Below are positions 17,579-26,880 of a DNA stretch of 64,000 nt, one piece after another. The notes beneath the pieces are model-generated. The model saw only the letters and a list, made by a program, of their open reading frames with translations, was not told where the DNA came from and made no database searches. The stretch's first letter is position 1, and every line of letters begins with the position of its first letter. The stretch is taken from contig NZ_MSCO01000001.1 in NCBI RefSeq assembly GCF_002954705.1, positions 1,346,138 to 1,410,137 of the forward strand. The letters run 5' to 3'. The DNA is from Aliivibrio sifiae. GTDB lineage: Bacteria > Pseudomonadota > Gammaproteobacteria > Enterobacterales > Vibrionaceae. Position numbers and translations under genes: made by a program.

Positions 17579-17603
17579 AACAGAAGTTATAGTGACTTCT
17601 GTT
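17579..17603 (+). terminator. Intrinsic terminator after prc
   Basis: AACAGAAGT (17579-17587) pairs with ACTTCTGTT (17595-17603), followed by a run of T. It ends the proQ-prc unit. Confidence 0.87.
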
Positions 17604-17697
17604 TTTTTTGTCTAAAAAACAGCAAATTACTGAGATTTCATCTAGTCTTAAGGTATGAGAGTAAATACATATTCTCTATCTTGTCTGGAGTCTTGTT

Positions 17698-18363
17698 ATG
17701 AAGTTGATGGCCTTATTTATATTACTCTTCTTTATGAATCCACTTGCAGCTAATGCAAAGGTTGAACTTGAGAATAATTCACTGACTTATTTTGAAAATC
17801 CATTTCTTATTGGAGATTGGTATTTCTTTAAACCACCTCACGTAGAAAATGATTATGATGTTCTTCATATTAGACTAAGTTCAGATAATGAGTTTTCGAT
17901 TGAAATGATTGAAACATCTTCTAATACTGCTGAAGAATGGAAAGGGACATTTGAGATTTCTCAAGACAGTATTCGTTTTGAAGGTAAGGAAGAAGAGTCT
18001 CAAGTCTATCATTATCAAGTCAGTCACAATCGCTTGTACTTAAACGGAGTTGAGTTTTTTAAAGTGGTGCCAGAAAGAATGACTGGCTCGTGGAATTCAA
18101 AACTAGTTTCAGGTGAAGATATTATGGTGAGTAATATCGAATCTTTAAATTTAAAGTTACGATCGGACTTTGTCTTTTTACTTGAGGTCGTTTCTGATAC
18201 TGGAAAAAGAAATCAACAAGTTGGCTATTATTATTTTGAAGATGATGATTTAGTCTTACTGTATGAAGATGGAGAACAAGAATCTACCTTCATAATTAAT
18301 AATGGAGTTTTTGAATTAAAAAATGAACAGTTTGGTATGTATGCCTTATTACAAAGAGAATAA
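17698..18363 (+). CDS. Exported protein of unknown function with an apparent internal duplication
   Basis: A 221-residue protein I do not recognise. Residues 1-20 form a signal peptide (hydrophobic core MALFILLFFMNPL, cleavage after ANA likely). The mature part is rich in beta-strand residues and acidic. It appears to contain two similar halves: LIGDWYFF followed by LRLSSDNEFSIEM-like strands (about 38-125), then MTGSWNSK followed by LKLRSDFVFLLEV (about 128-220). This pattern recalls small lipocalin-like beta-barrel domains. No Cys lipobox and no membrane helix after the signal, so it should be periplasmic or secreted. It stands alone between prc and pepN, each separated by non-coding DNA. 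Confidence 0.7.
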   Translation: MKLMALFILLFFMNPLAANAKVELENNSLTYFENPFLIGDWYFFKPPHVENDYDVLHIRLSSDNEFSIEMIETSSNTAEEWKGTFEISQDSIRFEGKEEESQVYHYQVSHNRLYLNGVEFFKVVPERMTGSWNSKLVSGEDIMVSNIESLNLKLRSDFVFLLEVVSDTGKRNQQVGYYYFEDDDLVLLYEDGEQESTFIINNGVFELKNEQFGMYALLQRE

Positions 18364-18453
18364 TGTGACTCTCGGGATAGAAATATGAGCCTATACCACT
18401 TTTAATTAACATTCTTGTTAGATCTTGTGCGAAAATAGTTGGGTTAATTAGTT

Positions 18454-18495
18454 ACTATCACTAAATATCTATTTGTATTCATTCATTAGTGATAG
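18454..18495. promoter_or_regulatory. Inverted repeat in the pepN leader
   Basis: CTATCACTAA (18454-18463) and TTAGTGATAG (18486-18495) are perfect ten-base complements, 22 bases apart. They end 18 bases before the pepN start codon, just ahead of AAGGAT. It could be an mRNA hairpin or an operator. No T-run follows, so it is not a terminator. Confidence 0.45.
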
Positions 18496-18513
18496 ACATC
18501 ATAAGGATATATT

Positions 18514-21117
18514 ATGAGCCAACAACCTCAGGCTAAATTTCGTAGTGATTATCAATCTCCAGAATTTACCATTTCAGACATCGATTTAGTTTTTGATCTT
18601 GATGATACAAAAACGTTCATATCAGCGACTTCAAAAGTACAACAACTAAAACAATCAACCGATCTTCTTCTTGAAGGGGAAGGGATGATATTAGTGTCGC
18701 TGAAAGTAAATGATGTTGATCATTCTGATTATACCCAAACAGATACACAATTAACGATTCATAATGTGAGTGGTGATTTTACATTAACGATTGTGACAGA
18801 AGTTAATCCTCAAGAAAATACTGCACTTGAAGGTTTATATAAATCAGGCGATGGTTTTTGTACGCAGTGTGAAGCAGAAGGTTTCCGTCGTATCACTTAT
18901 TATTTAGATCGTCCTGATGTATTAGCGCGTTTTACAACAAAAGTAATCGCAGATAAAAATGCATACCCACATTTATTAAGTAACGGTAATCGTGTTAGTC
19001 ATGGGGACCTTAATGACGGTAAACATTTTGTTCATTGGCAAGACCCTTTTCCAAAACCTGCGTATCTTTTTGCATTAGTCGCAGGAAATTTTGATGTATT
19101 AACAGATACTTATAAAACTAAATCAGGTCGTGATGTTGCTCTTGAAATCTATGTAGATCAAGGGAATCTAGATCGTACTCCTCATGCAATGACATCATTA
19201 ATTAACTCAATGAAGTGGGATGAAGAGCGTTTTGATCTTGAGTACGATCTTGATATTTATATGATTGTTGCTGTTGATTTCTTCAATATGGGCGCAATGG
19301 AAAATAAAGGTTTAAATGTCTTTAACTCTAAGTTTGTATTAGCAAAACAAGAAACAGCAACGGATACTGATTATTTAGGTATTGAAGCGGTAATTGGTCA
19401 TGAATATTTCCATAACTGGACGGGCAACCGTGTTACTTGTCGTGATTGGTTCCAATTAAGCTTAAAAGAAGGTTTAACCGTTTTTCGTGATCAAGAGTTC
19501 TCATCAGATTTAGGTTCTCGTTCTGTGAACCGAATTAATAATGTTCGTATTATGCGCGGACCTCAATTTGCTGAAGATGCGAGCCCAATGGCACACCCAA
19601 TTCGCCCAGAAAAAGTAATAGAAATGAATAACTTCTATACGTTGACGGTATACGAAAAGGGCAGTGAAGTAATCCGCATGATGCATACTTTATTGGGCGA
19701 AGTAAATTTCCAAAAAGGAATGAAACTTTATTTTGAACGTCATGATGGTACGGCAGCAACTTGTGAAGATTTTGTATTAGCAATGGAAAATGCATCTGGC
19801 ATCGATTTGACTCAGTTCCGTCTTTGGTACAGTCAATCGGGTACGCCTGTTTTATCTGTTACTTCTGAATACGATGAAGCAAAACAAGAATATGCTTTAA
19901 CAGTGAAACAGCATACACCAGCAACAGAAGATCAAACTGAAAAATCAGCATTACATATTCCATTAGATATTGAGCTTTATACACGCGATGGGGCAGTAAT
20001 AGAGTTACGCTGTAACAATGAAAATATTGGTCATGTATTGAATGTAGTTGAAGAACAACAAACGTTTGTTTTCCAAGATGTTTCTGAAAAGCCTGTCATT
20101 TCTTTACTTCGTGAATTTTCAGCACCAGTTAAACTAAATTACGCTTATAGCGATGAAGAATTAATTTTCTTAATGGTTCATGCTAAAAATGATTTTGCTC
20201 GTTGGGATGCAGGGCAGATGCTACTTGCAAACTATATTCGTGCGAACATAACTCATGTTCAAAATAATGAATCATTAGTTTTGCCTGAAGTCGTTGTCGA
20301 TGCTTTCCGCGGTGTATTATTAAATGCAGAATTAGACCATGCCTTTATTGCTGAAATGTTTGTACTGCCAAATCATAATGAGATCACAGGTTGGTTTGAT
20401 ACGGTTGATGTCGATGCGATTGATAAAGCGCTTGGTTTTATTAAACAGACATTAGCAAGAGATCTTAAAGATGAGTTTTCTGCAACTTATCACAGTTTGA
20501 AACAAGAGATTTATTCTGTAGATCATGACGCGATTGGTAAACGATCTTTACGAAATTGTGCGCTAAGTTATTTAGCAAAAACAGACGTTGGTGAGTCATT
20601 AGTTGAAGCGCAATATAAGAGTGCAGATAACATGACTGATACTATGGCAGCGATGGTTTCTGCTAATTCAGCAGAGCTTTCTATTCGCGAAGTGTTGATG
20701 AATGACTTCAGTGAAAAATGGTCTCATGACGGCTTAGTTATGGATAAGTGGTTTATTTTACAGGGCTCAAACCCAAGTGTAGGTGCTTTATCTACGATTA
20801 AAGAGACGATGAATCACAAAGCGTTTAGCTTGAAAAACCCAAACCGTATTCGTAGCTTGATCGGATCATTTGCTGCTAATAATGCGGTGAATTTCCATAC
20901 TAAATCCGGAGAAGGTTACGCATTTTTAGGTGATATATTACTTGATCTTAATGTGAGTAATCCGCAAGTTGCGTCGCGTTTAATTGACCCATTATTGAAA
21001 TTTAAGAAATACGATAGTGATCGTCAAACGTTAATGAAAGCGCAGTTACAACGCTTGGCGGATCTAGATAATCTAGCTAAAGATCTTTTTGAAAAGGTAA
21101 CAAAAGCATTAGCGTAA
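18514..21117 (+). CDS. pepN: Aminopeptidase N
   Basis: An 867-residue zinc metallo-aminopeptidase of family M1 that removes N-terminal residues from peptides in the cytoplasm. The substrate-binding GAMEN motif is at residues 260-264. The zinc motif HEYFHNW starts at His296, with Glu297 as catalytic base, His300, and a downstream Glu in LKEGLTVFRDQEF. Length is close to E. coli PepN (870). An inverted repeat lies in the leader and a terminator at 21148-21174 follows. Confidence 0.95.
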   Translation: MSQQPQAKFRSDYQSPEFTISDIDLVFDLDDTKTFISATSKVQQLKQSTDLLLEGEGMILVSLKVNDVDHSDYTQTDTQLTIHNVSGDFTLTIVTEVNPQENTALEGLYKSGDGFCTQCEAEGFRRITYYLDRPDVLARFTTKVIADKNAYPHLLSNGNRVSHGDLNDGKHFVHWQDPFPKPAYLFALVAGNFDVLTDTYKTKSGRDVALEIYVDQGNLDRTPHAMTSLINSMKWDEERFDLEYDLDIYMIVAVDFFNMGAMENKGLNVFNSKFVLAKQETATDTDYLGIEAVIGHEYFHNWTGNRVTCRDWFQLSLKEGLTVFRDQEFSSDLGSRSVNRINNVRIMRGPQFAEDASPMAHPIRPEKVIEMNNFYTLTVYEKGSEVIRMMHTLLGEVNFQKGMKLYFERHDGTAATCEDFVLAMENASGIDLTQFRLWYSQSGTPVLSVTSEYDEAKQEYALTVKQHTPATEDQTEKSALHIPLDIELYTRDGAVIELRCNNENIGHVLNVVEEQQTFVFQDVSEKPVISLLREFSAPVKLNYAYSDEELIFLMVHAKNDFARWDAGQMLLANYIRANITHVQNNESLVLPEVVVDAFRGVLLNAELDHAFIAEMFVLPNHNEITGWFDTVDVDAIDKALGFIKQTLARDLKDEFSATYHSLKQEIYSVDHDAIGKRSLRNCALSYLAKTDVGESLVEAQYKSADNMTDTMAAMVSANSAELSIREVLMNDFSEKWSHDGLVMDKWFILQGSNPSVGALSTIKETMNHKAFSLKNPNRIRSLIGSFAANNAVNFHTKSGEGYAFLGDILLDLNVSNPQVASRLIDPLLKFKKYDSDRQTLMKAQLQRLADLDNLAKDLFEKVTKALA

Positions 21118-21147
21118 TAGTGCGATCTTAATATGATCTAAAGGTGA

Positions 21148-21174
21148 AATGGTCAGTATTTTATGCTGACCATT
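21148..21174 (+). terminator. Intrinsic terminator after pepN
   Basis: AATGGTCAG (21148-21156) and CTGACCATT (21166-21174) form a perfect stem followed by TTTTATTTTTT. Confidence 0.85.
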
Positions 21175-21232
21175 TTTTATTTTTTCTTTATACTTCGTTT
21201 TTTTCTTACAGAGTTAATGCACTTATTTAATC

Positions 21233-21457
21233 ATGAATACGTTTTATTATTTTCGAGTTAATGTCAGTTACCAATCTTTTCTAAGTCACTATTCTGGTGC
21301 GGCCAGTACTGTGTTAGTGGTGACCGAACAAGGATTAAAGCTTCAGTTACCAGCATCACGGTTTCGCGCGTTTTTAACTCAATTAGGAGTGAAAGGTCGC
21401 TTTCGTTTGACTGTTGATCAAAATAATCGTTTTGTAAATCTTGAGCAGATAGGATAA
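21233..21457 (+). CDS. Small DUF2835-family protein
   Basis: A 74-residue protein of the DUF2835 family, whose function is unknown. Recognisable segments are YYFRVNVSYQSFL near the start and PASRFRAFLTQLGVKGRF in the middle, ending RFVNLEQIG. No signal peptide or membrane segment is present, so it is cytoplasmic. It has a weak ribosome-binding site and sits between the pepN terminator and a palindromic repeat, so it is probably expressed alone at a low level. Confidence 0.75.
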   Translation: MNTFYYFRVNVSYQSFLSHYSGAASTVLVVTEQGLKLQLPASRFRAFLTQLGVKGRFRLTVDQNNRFVNLEQIG

Positions 21458-21573
21458 ACCTCTACCTTAATCACATTTCTAACTATAAAGCCTCTAGCAC
21501 GCAAAAAAGTCATAACGTTTCAGTCATATTATCCTTACAATATGAGGCGCATAAGCAGTTTCAACTGCTACAC

Positions 21574-21740
21574 TATATATCAATCGTAGCAAATAACAGG
21601 TCATCTTAGCTTGTTAAAACACTCGATAACTGCGTTGAAATTTTTGATTGTAGAGTAACTACTTATCGAAAAATTCCGTCTTGTTCTCAAGTATTTTTCC
21701 TTCGCTATTTCTGAACTCTTACTTACTGTGATTGATAAAA
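21574..21740. repeat. Vibrio-type intergenic palindromic repeat, copy 2
   Basis: About 167 bases related to the element at 5499-5662. Shared core segments are ACTGCGTTGAAA and TGTAGAGTAACTACTTATCG. Its ends are imperfect inverted repeats: the left TATCAATCGTAGCAAATAAC and, read in reverse from the right, TATCAATCACAGTAAGTAAG. It fills most of the 317-base gap between the DUF2835 gene and the glutamate dehydrogenase gene, ending about 35 bases before the latter. Boundaries are approximate. Confidence 0.7.
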
Positions 21741-21774
21741 TAATTCTAATCATAAGAAACGGAGCATTCGCTTT

Positions 21775-24700
21775 ATGACGACGCGTGATCCTATCGTTCC
21801 AGTACTACTTGAGAAAGTGTACGCTCTAATTGCTGAAAAGCTTGAAATGCCTCAACAATCCCTAGTAACGCAACTTGCTCAGCGTTTATTTGCCAATATT
21901 GATGATGATGATTTACAGCAACGTAATGAATCCGATATGTATGGTGCAACTCTCAGTCTTTGGAATCATTTATCAGATGTTAATTTGTCTGATATTTCGG
22001 TTCGTGTTTTTAATCCAACATTAAGTCAAGATGGGTGGCAATCAACCCACAGTGTGGTTGAGATTGTCGCGCCAGATAGTCCTTTTCTGGTTGATTCTGT
22101 TAAAATGGCATTAACCCGCCTCGATACGACAAGTCACTTTATGCTTCATGGTCCACATTGTTTTACACGTGATGAAAACGGTGAGATTATTTCGATCTGT
22201 AGCAGCGATGGAAAAATGCAACAAACCCTTTTCCACTTCGAGGTCGATCATTTAAATGATGCTTCTGAAATGGAAGCTCTCCAAGCTGAATTAATATTAG
22301 TGCTAGAAGATATTCGCCGTGTAGTGAATGAATGGAAGCCAATGTCTGAAAAATTGACAGAGGTTATTCTAGAGCTTCACGCAAATGATTCACCGCTTGA
22401 AAAAGAGCAAGTTAATGAAGCGATTGAATTTTTAACTTGGTTACAAAATCATAATTTCACATTAATGGGGTACAAGAACTTTGATTTGGTTGCCGTAGAA
22501 GGTGATCATGAACTGACGCCAACACCAGAAATGGGGTTAGGTCTGTTCTCATTAGGCTCGAGAATTAGCACTACGAAGTTATCTGAGATGCCATCTTCAG
22601 CACGTGCGGCTGCGAAAAAATCCGATTTATTGATTTTAACTAAATCAAATACTAAATCTCGAATTCATCGCCCAGCTTATACGGATTATATTGGTATTAA
22701 ACGATTGAATAAAAAAGGAAAAGTAGTCGGTGAACATCGCTTTACTGGTCTTTATACTTCAACCGCTTATAATCAAAGTGTGTCTAACATTCCTCTTCTT
22801 AGTAATAAAGTAGAGCGTATTCTAGAGTCAAGCCAATACATCAAAGGCTCGCATTCTTTTAAAGCATTAACGAATTTGTTTGAAACGTATCCACGTGATG
22901 AACTGTTCCAAGCTACCGAAGAAGAGATGCTTGAAGTCGGTACGGGTGTGGTGAAGATGCAAGATCGTGATTTATTACGTTTATTTGTGCGTCGTGATCC
23001 GTTCGGTCGTTTCTTTTCATGCATGGTGTATGTAACCAAAGAGCGTTATAACACTGAACTTCGTCGTCAAACTCAACGTATTTTGAAGGACTATTTTGGT
23101 TCAGATCAAGAAGTTGAATTTACGACGTTTTTCTCTGAGAGTGCTTTAGCAAGAACTCATTATATTGTGCGTGTAGATAATAATAACGGCGACATTAATG
23201 TGAAAGATATTGAAAATAATTTAATGGAAGCAGCATCTACGTGGGATGATCGTCTGTGTGATGTGATTGTTGCGAATCTAGGCGAAAGCATAGGTACAGC
23301 GATTGCAAAGAAATATCAACGAGCTTTTCCTCGTTCATATAAAGAAGCAACACTTCCTGGTTCGGCTGTTGCGGACATCGAACTTCTTGAGTTATTGAGC
23401 GATGATAATAAGTTGGGAATGTTATTTTATCGTCCACAAGAAGAGAAAAAGGGCTCAGCTAACGTTAAGCTCAAACTGTTCCATCGTGATGAGCCAATTC
23501 ATTTATCTGATGTGATGCCTATGCTTGAAAACTTAGGATTGCGAGTAATTGGTGAATCACCATATAGCGTTAAGAAGAGTGATGGATCTGTTGATTGGAT
23601 CTTGGATTTCTCCATGATCCATAATGGCTCGGAAGAAGTCGATTTACGTCAAGCTCGTGGTCGTTTTCAAGAAGCGTTTGCTCAAATTTGGGGTGGGCAA
23701 TTAGAGAGTGATGGTTTTAACCGCTTAGTTTTAGGTGCTGGTTTATCTGGGCGAGAAGTCACTATTTTACGTGCTTATGCTCGTTATATGCGCCAAGTAG
23801 GCTTTCCATTCAGTCAACAATACATTGAAGATACTCTATCTACACATACGAAACTTGCAGTATCTGTGGTTAATCTCTTTGATCTTCGCTTTAACCCTTC
23901 AGCAGCTTGGTCTGAGAAGAAAGAGAAAAAACAGCTTGATGCTATCTATAATAGCTTAGATAAAGTAGAAAGTTTAGATGATGACCGTATCATTCGCCGT
24001 TATGTAGAGATGATTGTTGCGACGCTTCGTACTAACTATTATCAAGTATGTGAAAATGGCCAATCTAAGCCATGGTTATCACTGAAACTACAGCCATCGA
24101 ATATCCCTGAAATTCCAGCACCAGTGCCTGCTTTTGAGATCTTTGTTTATGCGCCTGATATTGAAGGTGTGCATTTACGTGGTGGTAAAGTGGCACGTGG
24201 TGGATTACGTTGGTCAGATCGTCAAGAAGATTTCCGTACCGAAGTTCTTGGTCTTGTAAAAGCACAACAAGTTAAAAACACGGTTATTGTTCCAGTTGGA
24301 GCAAAAGGTGGGTTTGTTTGTAAGAAGCAACATAACTTTACAACACGTGATGATATTTTCGCAGAAGGGCAACGTTGCTACAAACAATTCATTCGTGCGT
24401 TGTTAGATGTATCTGACAACATCATTGAAGGTGAGGTTGTTCCACCACAAAATGTCGTTCGTCATGATGATGATGACCCGTATTTAGTTGTTGCTGCAGA
24501 TAAAGGAACGGCAACATTCTCTGATTTAGCAAACTCAGTATCAGATGAATATAATTTTTGGTTAGGCGATGCCTTTGCTTCAGGCGGCTCTAATGGCTAT
24601 GACCATAAGGCCATGGGTATTACTGCAAAAGGGGCGTGGGAATCTGTTAAACGTCATTTCCGTGAAATGGATATTGATTGTCAAACGACTGATTTCACCG

Positions 24701-26613
24701 TTGCTGGTGTTGGTGATATGGCTGGTGATGTGTTTGGTAATGGTATGTTGCTATCTAAACATATTCGCCTTCAAGCAGCGTTTAACCATATGCATATTTT
24801 CATCGATCCTAATCCAAATGCTGAGATTACATGGCCGGAACGTGCTCGTTTATTTGAACTGCCTCGTTCAAGTTGGGAAGATTACAATAAAGATCTGATA
24901 TCTCAAGGCGGTGGTATATTCTCTCGTCGAGCTAAGTCGATAGATCTTTCTCCTGAAATTCAGAAGATGCTAGGCACTCGCAAACAGTCATTAGCGCCAA
25001 ATGATCTCATTCAGATGATCTTGAAAATGGATGTTGATCTGTTGTGGAATGGCGGCATAGGCACTTACGTTAAATCAAGTAAAGAAACTAGCGCAGATGT
25101 CGGTGACCGTGCGAATGATTCCTTACGTATCAATGGATCAGAGCTAAATGCAAAAGTAGTTGGTGAGGGCGGGAACCTTGGTATGACTCAATTGGGTCGT
25201 ATTGAATATGGCCTTAAAGGTGGTCGAGTTAATACTGATTTCGTTGATAATGTGGGTGGTGTTGACTGCTCTGATAACGAAGTAAACATTAAGATCCTAC
25301 TTAATGGTCTGGTTGCTAATGGGGATCTAACGTACAAGCAACGTAATGTTCTGCTTCAGAAAATGGAAGATGAAGTCGGTGACATTGTTCTTGATGATGC
25401 GTATTGCCAATCAGAGTCGATCTCTGTAACAGAACAACAAGGTACGTCATTAGTTAAAGAGCAGATCCGTTTTATTCATCATTTAGAAAAACAAGGTCAA
25501 TTGGATCGTGGATTAGAGTTTATTCCTGATGACGAAACATTGATTGAGCGTGAGAAAATGGGGCAGGCGTTAACTCGTCCAGAGCTTTCTGTTCTTGTTG
25601 CTTATGGAAAAATGGTGCTTAAAGAACAGTTAGCCTGTGATGAAATAGCAAATAATCCATACCATGCAGATTTACTAACTACGTATTTTCCTACTGAGTT
25701 ACAGCGTAACTATAAAGCGGCGATGGATAACCACCCATTACGTTCAGAAATCATCGCAACTTGCTTAGCAAATCAGATGGTTAATGAAATGGGGTGCAAC
25801 TTTATCACTCGCATGCATGAAGAAACTGGTTACAGTGTCACTGATATAACTAATGCTTATTCTGCTACTCGAGCAATTTTTGAATTTGGGGATTTATTCA
25901 AAGAGATCCGTAATTTAGATAATATTGCCACGACTGAAGCACAGTATGATGCGTTCTTTACTATGCGTAGAACCATCCGTCGAGTAGCACGCTGGCTATT
26001 ACGTAATGGTTCACAAAAAATGACGATTCAGGAGTTGATAGTAAAATATAAACCAGCGGTTGATGATATTAAAATGAACCTGGATAGCTATTTGGTAAAT
26101 GATGAAGTTGTTGAGCATATTGAACAAGCAAATCACTATCTGGAAATGGGAGTCCCGTGTGAACTGGGTAATGTATTAGCACGTTTAAGTAGCTTGTATT
26201 CAGCAATGGATATTTCAGCTGTTGCCGAAGTGACAGAGCGACCGGTATCTACGTCAGCTCGTTTATACTATGTATTAGGAGATAAGTTGTCACTGCATTG
26301 GTTCTTGAAACAAATTAATAACCAAGGTGTTGATAACCACTGGCAAGCATTAGCTCGCGCTTCTTTCCGTGAAGATCTAGATTGGCAGCAACGTCAATTA
26401 ACTCAACTTGTACTTGATGAGTATAAAGACAGTGATTCAGTTGAAAATGCGATAGAAGACTGGTGTAAAAAGAACATGGCATCAGTAGGGCGCTGGGACA
26501 ACATTTTAAATGAGTTCAAAGTAGGTTCGGTTCATGAATTTGCGAAATTCTCAGTAGCATTAAGAGAGTTAACCTTGCTTAATTTAAGTTGTTCTTCGCA
26601 CGCTGGCAATTAA
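21775..26613 (+). CDS. Large NAD-specific glutamate dehydrogenase
   Basis: A 1612-residue enzyme of the 180-kDa glutamate dehydrogenase class, which oxidatively deaminates glutamate to 2-oxoglutarate with NAD and feeds amino-acid carbon into the TCA cycle. The N-terminal 700 residues are the regulatory region with ACT-like segments (for example IVAPDSPFLVDSVKMAL). The catalytic domain starts near residue 770: LRGGKVARGGLRWSDRQED and VPVGAKGGFVCKK, with the catalytic lysine, then NGGIGTYVKSS and GEGGNLGMTQLGR for NAD binding. The gene is intact and full length. A palindromic repeat lies in its upstream region and a terminator at 26657-26690 follows. Confidence 0.94.
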   Translation: MTTRDPIVPVLLEKVYALIAEKLEMPQQSLVTQLAQRLFANIDDDDLQQRNESDMYGATLSLWNHLSDVNLSDISVRVFNPTLSQDGWQSTHSVVEIVAPDSPFLVDSVKMALTRLDTTSHFMLHGPHCFTRDENGEIISICSSDGKMQQTLFHFEVDHLNDASEMEALQAELILVLEDIRRVVNEWKPMSEKLTEVILELHANDSPLEKEQVNEAIEFLTWLQNHNFTLMGYKNFDLVAVEGDHELTPTPEMGLGLFSLGSRISTTKLSEMPSSARAAAKKSDLLILTKSNTKSRIHRPAYTDYIGIKRLNKKGKVVGEHRFTGLYTSTAYNQSVSNIPLLSNKVERILESSQYIKGSHSFKALTNLFETYPRDELFQATEEEMLEVGTGVVKMQDRDLLRLFVRRDPFGRFFSCMVYVTKERYNTELRRQTQRILKDYFGSDQEVEFTTFFSESALARTHYIVRVDNNNGDINVKDIENNLMEAASTWDDRLCDVIVANLGESIGTAIAKKYQRAFPRSYKEATLPGSAVADIELLELLSDDNKLGMLFYRPQEEKKGSANVKLKLFHRDEPIHLSDVMPMLENLGLRVIGESPYSVKKSDGSVDWILDFSMIHNGSEEVDLRQARGRFQEAFAQIWGGQLESDGFNRLVLGAGLSGREVTILRAYARYMRQVGFPFSQQYIEDTLSTHTKLAVSVVNLFDLRFNPSAAWSEKKEKKQLDAIYNSLDKVESLDDDRIIRRYVEMIVATLRTNYYQVCENGQSKPWLSLKLQPSNIPEIPAPVPAFEIFVYAPDIEGVHLRGGKVARGGLRWSDRQEDFRTEVLGLVKAQQVKNTVIVPVGAKGGFVCKKQHNFTTRDDIFAEGQRCYKQFIRALLDVSDNIIEGEVVPPQNVVRHDDDDPYLVVAADKGTATFSDLANSVSDEYNFWLGDAFASGGSNGYDHKAMGITAKGAWESVKRHFREMDIDCQTTDFTVAGVGDMAGDVFGNGMLLSKHIRLQAAFNHMHIFIDPNPNAEITWPERARLFELPRSSWEDYNKDLISQGGGIFSRRAKSIDLSPEIQKMLGTRKQSLAPNDLIQMILKMDVDLLWNGGIGTYVKSSKETSADVGDRANDSLRINGSELNAKVVGEGGNLGMTQLGRIEYGLKGGRVNTDFVDNVGGVDCSDNEVNIKILLNGLVANGDLTYKQRNVLLQKMEDEVGDIVLDDAYCQSESISVTEQQGTSLVKEQIRFIHHLEKQGQLDRGLEFIPDDETLIEREKMGQALTRPELSVLVAYGKMVLKEQLACDEIANNPYHADLLTTYFPTELQRNYKAAMDNHPLRSEIIATCLANQMVNEMGCNFITRMHEETGYSVTDITNAYSATRAIFEFGDLFKEIRNLDNIATTEAQYDAFFTMRRTIRRVARWLLRNGSQKMTIQELIVKYKPAVDDIKMNLDSYLVNDEVVEHIEQANHYLEMGVPCELGNVLARLSSLYSAMDISAVAEVTERPVSTSARLYYVLGDKLSLHWFLKQINNQGVDNHWQALARASFREDLDWQQRQLTQLVLDEYKDSDSVENAIEDWCKKNMASVGRWDNILNEFKVGSVHEFAKFSVALRELTLLNLSCSSHAGN

Positions 26614-26656
26614 TGATAATAGGGTTTAGCGTTCTTAGCTAAACGTTTGCATAATA

Positions 26657-26690
26657 AAAGGGAAGGTGAGTTTTTATTCACTTTCCCTTT
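26657..26690 (+). terminator. Intrinsic terminator after glutamate dehydrogenase
   Basis: AAAGGGAAGGTGA at 26657-26669 pairs with TCACTTTCCCTTT (to about 26690) with one G-U pair, followed by T residues. Confidence 0.85.
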
Positions 26691-26837
26691 TTATTTCCTC
26701 GATAAATTTTGTATTTAAGTGTATTAATAAGTGATTATATTGAATTTATATGTTCTTAGGCAGTGGTGAGCTTTTAGATTGCAATAAATAATGATGAATA
26801 AAGTACGATTAAGTTTGAATTGTTAATAAAATCAGTG

Positions 26838-26875
26838 AATAATGACTCCCCGTTTATTCGGGACTTTTTTTGGAG
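26838..26875 (+). promoter_or_regulatory. pyrD promoter and leader with C-run start and small hairpin
   Basis: AATAAT at 26838-26843 is a likely -10 box, placing the start in the run of C at 26848-26851. CCCG (26849-26852) can pair with CGGG (26859-26862), and CTTTTTTT follows before the ribosome-binding GGAG at 26872-26875. Enteric pyrC and pyrD use CTP-dependent choice of start site in such a C-run; a similar control here is inference. Confidence 0.4.
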
Positions 26876-26880
26876 CTACA

